Positions 19,380 to 22,828 of a stretch of DNA of 22,828 nucleotides are shown here, piece after piece. Positions within the stretch are counted from its first letter, which is position 1. Every line of letters begins with the position of its first letter. The stretch is from Pseudomonadota bacterium (GTDB lineage: Bacteria; Pseudomonadota; Gammaproteobacteria; Burkholderiales; Methylophilaceae), in contig JAEWTK010000112.1 in assembly GCA_023459535.1 (NCBI GenBank), forward strand, positions 1 to 22,828. The letters run 5' to 3'. The notes under the pieces are model-generated. The model was not told where the DNA came from and did not search any database. It was given only the letters and a program-made list of their open reading frames with translations. A program made the translations under genes and the position numbers.

Positions 19380-20029
19380 TGATGCAATCTTCCATGTCCG
19401 TGACTTTTGATATTGCTTGCCGTCGTTGCGCGCGTCTGGCAGATTTTCTCGATGAGGTGAGAATTCAGCATCCTGCGTATTTCGCCCGGCCCGTGCCTGC
19501 CTTTGGTGATGAATCGCCAAAATTGCTGATAGTCGGACTTGCGCCCGGAATGCATGGTGCAAACCGCACCGGACGGCCATTTACCGGCGATTACGCAGGG
19601 GTGCTGCTTTACCAGACCCTGTATCAATTCGGCTTTGCCAGTACCGATGTCTCGATCTCGGCACAGGATGGTCTGCAACTAAAGGATTGCCGCATCACCA
19701 ATGCGGTCAAATGTCTGCCGCCGGAGAATAAGCCGACCGGCGACGAGATCCGGGTGTGCAATCAGTATCTGGCAGCCGAGATCGAAACCCTGCCGAAGGA
19801 TCTGGTGATCCTGGCGCTGGGCAATATTGCGCACCAGGCAGTGCTGAAAGCGCTGGGGCTAAAGGTTGGTGCCTACAAGTTCGCTCATGCGGCCCGCCAT
19901 GAACTGCCGGACGGCCGGATACTTTATGATAGCTATCATTGCAGCCGCTACAACACGCAGACCCGGCGGCTGACCGAATCCATGTTTCATGCAGTATTTG
20001 AGTCCATTCAACAGGAAATAAGGAGATAG
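19379..20029 (+). CDS. family 5 (UDGb-type) uracil-DNA glycosylase
   Basis: The protein (216 residues from the ATG at 19379) has the UDGb motif GLAPGMHGANRTGRPFTGDYAG (~53-74) and the C-terminal motif YHCSRYNTQT (~186-195). The probable [4Fe-4S] ligands are Cys14, Cys17, Cys112 and Cys127. Family 5 enzymes remove uracil, and in some members other deaminated bases, from DNA to begin base-excision repair. Motif 1 lacks the polar residue used for water activation in families 1 and 4, as expected for family 5. The C-terminal motif reads HCS where many relatives have HPS. The start overlaps the CDF stop; ATGs at 19382 and 19394 are alternatives. The tautomerase gene follows by 2 bases. Confidence 0.9.
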   Translation: MMQSSMSVTFDIACRRCARLADFLDEVRIQHPAYFARPVPAFGDESPKLLIVGLAPGMHGANRTGRPFTGDYAGVLLYQTLYQFGFASTDVSISAQDGLQLKDCRITNAVKCLPPENKPTGDEIRVCNQYLAAEIETLPKDLVILALGNIAHQAVLKALGLKVGAYKFAHAARHELPDGRILYDSYHCSRYNTQTRRLTESMFHAVFESIQQEIRR

Positions 20030-20031
20030 GC

Positions 20032-20214
20032 ATGCCTTACATCAATGTCAAACTGGCGGGTTCCCTGACACGCGAGCAGAAGGACAAGATTGCCAAGGAA
20101 ATCACCGACACCATGGAGCGCATTGCACACAAGCCGAGATCCTATACCTACATCGTCTTCGATGAGGTGAAGGAGGAAAACTGGGCAGTGGCGGGTGATC
20201 TCCTCGACGAATAG
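20032..20214 (+). CDS. 4-oxalocrotonate tautomerase family protein
   Basis: The 60-residue protein starts MPYINVKLAG, with the Pro that becomes the N-terminal catalytic base after Met removal. It shows the beta-alpha-beta pattern of the 4-OT/tautomerase superfamily. Family members tautomerise 2-hydroxymuconate or related keto-enol substrates as small oligomers; the actual substrate here is not predictable. AGGAGATAGG gives a strong ribosome-binding site. The gene begins two bases after the glycosylase stop, so it is in the same transcript, but no aromatic degradation genes are nearby. The likeliest reading is a promiscuous or housekeeping tautomerase. Confidence 0.88.
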   Translation: MPYINVKLAGSLTREQKDKIAKEITDTMERIAHKPRSYTYIVFDEVKEENWAVAGDLLDE

Positions 20215-20243
20215 GATTTTGAGAACAATTGAAAACATCAGGC

Positions 20244-20279
20244 AGGCCGGCTACGTGAATTCAGTTCATGGACCGGCTT
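20244..20279 (+). terminator. imperfect hairpin after the tautomerase gene
   Basis: AGGCCGG (20244-20250) pairs with CCGGCTT (20273-20279) with one G-T wobble. Inside it GTGAA (20255-20259) can pair with TTCAT (20265-20269), again with one wobble. A TTGTTTT follows a few bases later. It may end the CDF-glycosylase-tautomerase transcript, but the stem is interrupted. Confidence 0.35.
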
Positions 20280-20288
20280 GGTCACTTG

Positions 20289-20317
20289 TTTTCGCTACCC
20301 GGCTCTGTATCTAAAAT
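20289..20317 (+). promoter_or_regulatory. candidate uvrC promoter
   Basis: TTTTCG (20289-20294) and TAAAAT (20312-20317) are 17 bases apart, and the -10 ends 15 bases before the uvrC ATG. The -10 is a 5/6 match and the -35 weak. This would leave a leader of about 9 bases without a Shine-Dalgarno. Confidence 0.35.
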
Positions 20318-20332
20318 GTTGCAATTTAATCA

Positions 20333-22135
20333 ATGAATTTTGATCCGAAACCTGTCCTGAAAACCTTGCCCAATCTGCCTGGCGTCTATCGCATGATCAA
20401 TGCGCAGGATGATGTGATCTATGTGGGCAAGGCCAAGGATCTGAAAAAACGGGTGTCTTCCTACTTCGTGAAGAACCTGCCAAGTCCGCGCACCCGTTTG
20501 ATGGTGAGCAATATCGCGCGTATCGAGACTACTGTCACGCGCTCGGAAGCGGAAGCGCTGCTGCTTGAGAACAATCTCATCAAGAGTTTCATGCCGCGTT
20601 ACAACGTGCTGTTCCGCGATGACAAGTCCTATCCCTACATCGTGCTGACCGGCGATGAGTTCCCGCGTCTGGCTTTCCACCGTGGCACGCAGCGCAAGGG
20701 CAACGAGTACTTCGGGCCTTTCCCCAACTCCGTGGCAGTGCGGGAGAGCATACAACTGCTGCAGAAGGTGTTCCGCTTGCGCACTTGCGAGAACACCGTG
20801 TTCGCCAACCGCTCACGGCCTTGCCTGCAATATCAGATTCAGCGCTGCACGGCGCCATGTGTCGATTACATCTCGGCCGAGGACTACCGGCGCGACGTCA
20901 ACCATGCCACTCTGTTTCTGCAGGGTCGCGAGCAGCAGATTATGGATGAACTGAGCGCCAAGATGATGGAGGCAGCGGATCGGCAGGAATATGAGCTGGC
21001 GACAGTCTATCGCGACCGCATACAGAGTCTGCGCCAGGTGCAGGCACGACAGTTCGTCAGCGATTTCAATGTCAGTGATGCCGATATCATCGCCTGCGCG
21101 CAACAGGCGGGCGAATATTGTGTGAATCTGGTGATGATTCGCGGTGGCCGCCATATCGGCGACAAGAGTTTCTTCCCGAAAAATGCCGATGGTTGCGATA
21201 TCGAATCGCTGACCGAGGCTTTCCTTGAGCAGCATTATGTCGGCCAGAAGATGCCGCCACTGATATTTGTCGGCGTAGCGATCGAAACTGCAGCGCTGGA
21301 GGAAGTCTTCACTGAGCAGGCCGGCAGGCGCATTCGTATCAACACCAGGCCGACCGGTGACAAAAAGGTCTGGATGAAAATGGCGCAGACCAATGCCGAA
21401 CTGGCCTTGCAGCAGCGCGCCACGCTCCACGCCAGCCAGCAGGGCAGGTTGCAGGCGCTGCGCGAGGCGCTCGATTTGAACGAGACCACCGAACGCATCG
21501 AGTGCTTCGATATCAGTCATACCATGGGCGAGGCGACGGTTGCTTCCTGTGTCGTCTTCGACAAGGGCGCCATGCAGAATTCGGAATACCGCCGTTACAA
21601 CATCAGCGGTATCACGCCCGGTGACGATTATGCGGCGATGCGTGATGCGCTGACGCGACGCTACAAGAAGATCGCAGCAGGCGAAGGCAAGGTGCCGGAC
21701 CTGATCTTTATCGACGGCGGCAAGGGACAACTCGGTGTCGCTGTCGAGGTAATGCGTGAGGTGGGGCTGTCAGATATTCAGCTGGTAGGCATCGCCAAGG
21801 GCGAGGAACGTAAACCTGGTCTGGAGCAAATGTTTTTTGCGGACCGCGATACGCCTGTCGGTCTGAAAAAGGACCATCCCGGGTTACACTTGCTGCAGCA
21901 GATACGCGACGAAGCGCACCGCTTTGCCATCACCGGTCATCGTGCCAGACGCGGCAAGGCGCGCATGCACTCCTCGCTGGAGGATATCGGTGGTATCGGC
22001 GCCAAGCGCAGGCAGAAGCTGCTGACCCGCTTCGGCGGCCTGGAGGGCGTGAAGAATGCCAGCGTCGATGAGCTGGCACAGGTCGAGGGTATCAGCCAGA
22101 TGCTGGCGGAAAAGATTTACGGGGAATTGCATTGA
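20333..22135 (+). CDS. uvrC: excinuclease ABC subunit C
   Basis: The 600-residue protein is full length. It cuts damaged DNA on both sides of the lesion in UvrABC nucleotide excision repair. Domains in order are: GIY-YIG nuclease (~12-95; GVYRM and VIYVGKAKDLKKR) making the 3' cut; a Cys cluster, C152, C164, C172 and C176, whose spacing matches the UvrC [4Fe-4S] ligands; a UVR motif (~198-235) that contacts UvrB; an RNase H-like nuclease (~375-535; ECFDISHTMGE, DLIFIDGGKGQL) making the 5' cut; and tandem helix-hairpin-helix motifs (~548-600). The ATG at 20333 has no Shine-Dalgarno. pgsA follows after 32 bases, as in E. coli. Confidence 0.98.
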   Translation: MNFDPKPVLKTLPNLPGVYRMINAQDDVIYVGKAKDLKKRVSSYFVKNLPSPRTRLMVSNIARIETTVTRSEAEALLLENNLIKSFMPRYNVLFRDDKSYPYIVLTGDEFPRLAFHRGTQRKGNEYFGPFPNSVAVRESIQLLQKVFRLRTCENTVFANRSRPCLQYQIQRCTAPCVDYISAEDYRRDVNHATLFLQGREQQIMDELSAKMMEAADRQEYELATVYRDRIQSLRQVQARQFVSDFNVSDADIIACAQQAGEYCVNLVMIRGGRHIGDKSFFPKNADGCDIESLTEAFLEQHYVGQKMPPLIFVGVAIETAALEEVFTEQAGRRIRINTRPTGDKKVWMKMAQTNAELALQQRATLHASQQGRLQALREALDLNETTERIECFDISHTMGEATVASCVVFDKGAMQNSEYRRYNISGITPGDDYAAMRDALTRRYKKIAAGEGKVPDLIFIDGGKGQLGVAVEVMREVGLSDIQLVGIAKGEERKPGLEQMFFADRDTPVGLKKDHPGLHLLQQIRDEAHRFAITGHRARRGKARMHSSLEDIGGIGAKRRQKLLTRFGGLEGVKNASVDELAQVEGISQMLAEKIYGELH

Positions 22136-22167
22136 GCACGGACGCATACGAAAAGGAGTTGCATTAA

Positions 22168-22737
22168 ATGAACTGGAACATTCCCAACAGCCTGACATTT
22201 CTGCGCATCCTGCTGATCCCGGTCTTCGTCGGCATTTTTTACCTGCCGGCCGATATCATTGACCCGCACTGGGTGAATTTCACCGCCACCCTGATCTTTG
22301 CGCTGGCGGCCGTCACGGACTGGTTCGATGGTTATCTGGCGCGTGCACTGAACCAAACCTCTGCCTTTGGCGCTTTTCTTGACCCGGTCGCGGACAAGTT
22401 GATGGTGGCAGCGGCATTGATCGTGTTGGTGGAGCTTGAACGCACGGGCGCTGTTATTGCGCTGATTATCATCGGCCGCGAAATTGCCATCAGCGCATTG
22501 CGTGAATGGATGGCCGGCATCGGCGAACGCAGTAGCGTGGCTGTGGCCAATCTGGGCAAGATCAAAACGGCCGCGCAGATGATTGCCATCCTTTTGTTGC
22601 TCTACTATGACCCGATTGGCCTAGTCGATATAAAATTTTTTGGCGAGCTTTTAATTTATGTCGCGGCATTTTTAACATTGCTGTCAATGGCTTACTATCT
22701 GAAGGCCGCCTGGCCTCAGATGCGGGCAAAAAAATAA
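22168..22737 (+). CDS. pgsA: CDP-diacylglycerol--glycerol-3-phosphate 3-phosphatidyltransferase
   Basis: The 189-residue integral membrane enzyme makes phosphatidylglycerophosphate from CDP-diacylglycerol and glycerol 3-phosphate, the committed step to phosphatidylglycerol and cardiolipin. The CDP-alcohol phosphotransferase motif D-x2-DG-x2-AR-x8-G-x3-D-x3-D is complete: Asp51, Asp54, Gly55, Ala58, Arg59, Gly68, Asp72 and Asp76. The protein starts MNWNIPNSLTFLRILLIPV and has about five or six membrane segments. AAAAGGAG lies about 9 bases before the ATG. It follows uvrC closely and precedes a tRNA-Gly gene, an order shared with E. coli (uvrC-pgsA-glyW). No terminator is visible before the tRNA promoter. 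Confidence 0.97.
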   Translation: MNWNIPNSLTFLRILLIPVFVGIFYLPADIIDPHWVNFTATLIFALAAVTDWFDGYLARALNQTSAFGAFLDPVADKLMVAAALIVLVELERTGAVIALIIIGREIAISALREWMAGIGERSSVAVANLGKIKTAAQMIAILLLLYYDPIGLVDIKFFGELLIYVAAFLTLLSMAYYLKAAWPQMRAKK

Positions 22738-22750
22738 GCCTGAAACAGTG

Positions 22751-22778
22751 TTGACACATGCGTGAAAAACGCTAAAAT
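22751..22778 (+). promoter_or_regulatory. tRNA-Gly promoter
   Basis: A perfect TTGACA (22751-22756) is followed after 16 bases by TAAAAT (22773-22778). The predicted start is about 7-8 bases before the mature tRNA 5' end, a short leader typical of a strong stable-RNA promoter. It begins 13 bases after the pgsA stop. Confidence 0.85.
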
Positions 22779-22792
22779 GCTGCCTTCTTCAC

Positions 22793-22828
22793 GCGGGAAT
22801 AGCTCAGTTGGTAGAGCGCAACCTTGCC
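22793..22828 (+). tRNA. tRNA-Gly(GCC), 5' half (cut by window edge)
   Basis: The sequence begins GCGGGAATAGCTCAGTTGG and continues through the D-arm (GCTC...GAGC) and the 5' side of the anticodon stem. The window ends exactly at position 36 of the tRNA, so the anticodon GCC is complete (22826-22828) after the universal T33. The 3' half lies beyond the window. In related genomes further tRNA genes, such as tRNA-Cys and tRNA-Leu, often follow. Confidence 0.95.

Noticed and set aside
20813..21730. 305-codon open frame antisense to uvrC
   Set aside because: Fully inside uvrC, with no motif; the uvrC frame has all expected catalytic residues.

Overview
The window reads as a compact piece of a betaproteobacterial chromosome, most likely from the Nitrosomonadales. 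The evidence is the betaproteobacterial style of the acetyl-CoA synthetase, the SurE/DUF2069/WrbA neighbourhood, the uvrC-pgsA-tRNA-Gly order and a moderate-to-high GC content; the genus cannot be fixed from sequence alone. Genes are densely packed on both strands. No stretch over 300 bases lacks a gene, and the largest gap is 237 bases (2643-2879). I see no insertion sequence, integrase, prophage, CRISPR array or origin.

Layout. Positions 1-2642 (minus) form one tight operon, transcribed as NYN/OST-HTH protein, WrbA, HugZ-like FMN protein, DUF2069 membrane protein and SurE (cut by the window edge). The first four overlap by 1-4 bases. purB (2880-4250, minus) lies upstream of it and diverges from a small secreted EF-hand protein (4465-4722). 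Positions 4897-14582 (plus) hold a central-carbon block: aconitase B, the PEP synthase regulator PpsR, PEP synthase, acetyl-CoA synthetase and class I fumarase. The last two overlap by 4 bases. This set fits acetate activation, TCA-cycle flux and gluconeogenesis through PEP. Strong hairpin terminators follow ppsA and the fumarase.

Positions 14638-17811 hold a YqhA-type membrane protein (minus), a DUF2914 membrane protein (plus), and rlmJ and periplasmic Cu/Zn superoxide dismutase (both minus). Positions 17986-20214 (plus) hold a second secreted EF-hand protein with its own terminator, then a CDF metal exporter, a family 5 uracil-DNA glycosylase and a 4-oxalocrotonate-tautomerase-like protein in tight array. 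Positions 20333-22828 (plus) carry uvrC, pgsA and a tRNA-Gly(GCC) that the window cuts exactly after its anticodon.

Nearly every gene belongs to a known family, and I did not find a convincing new system. The points most worth a second look are small: short upstream ORFs that end on or beside the starts of three genes with poor ribosome-binding sites (the NYN gene, ppsR, uvrC), adjoining dyad elements upstream of the first EF-hand gene, possible leaderless starts, and the NYN/OST-HTH gene leading an operon of flavoproteins and SurE.
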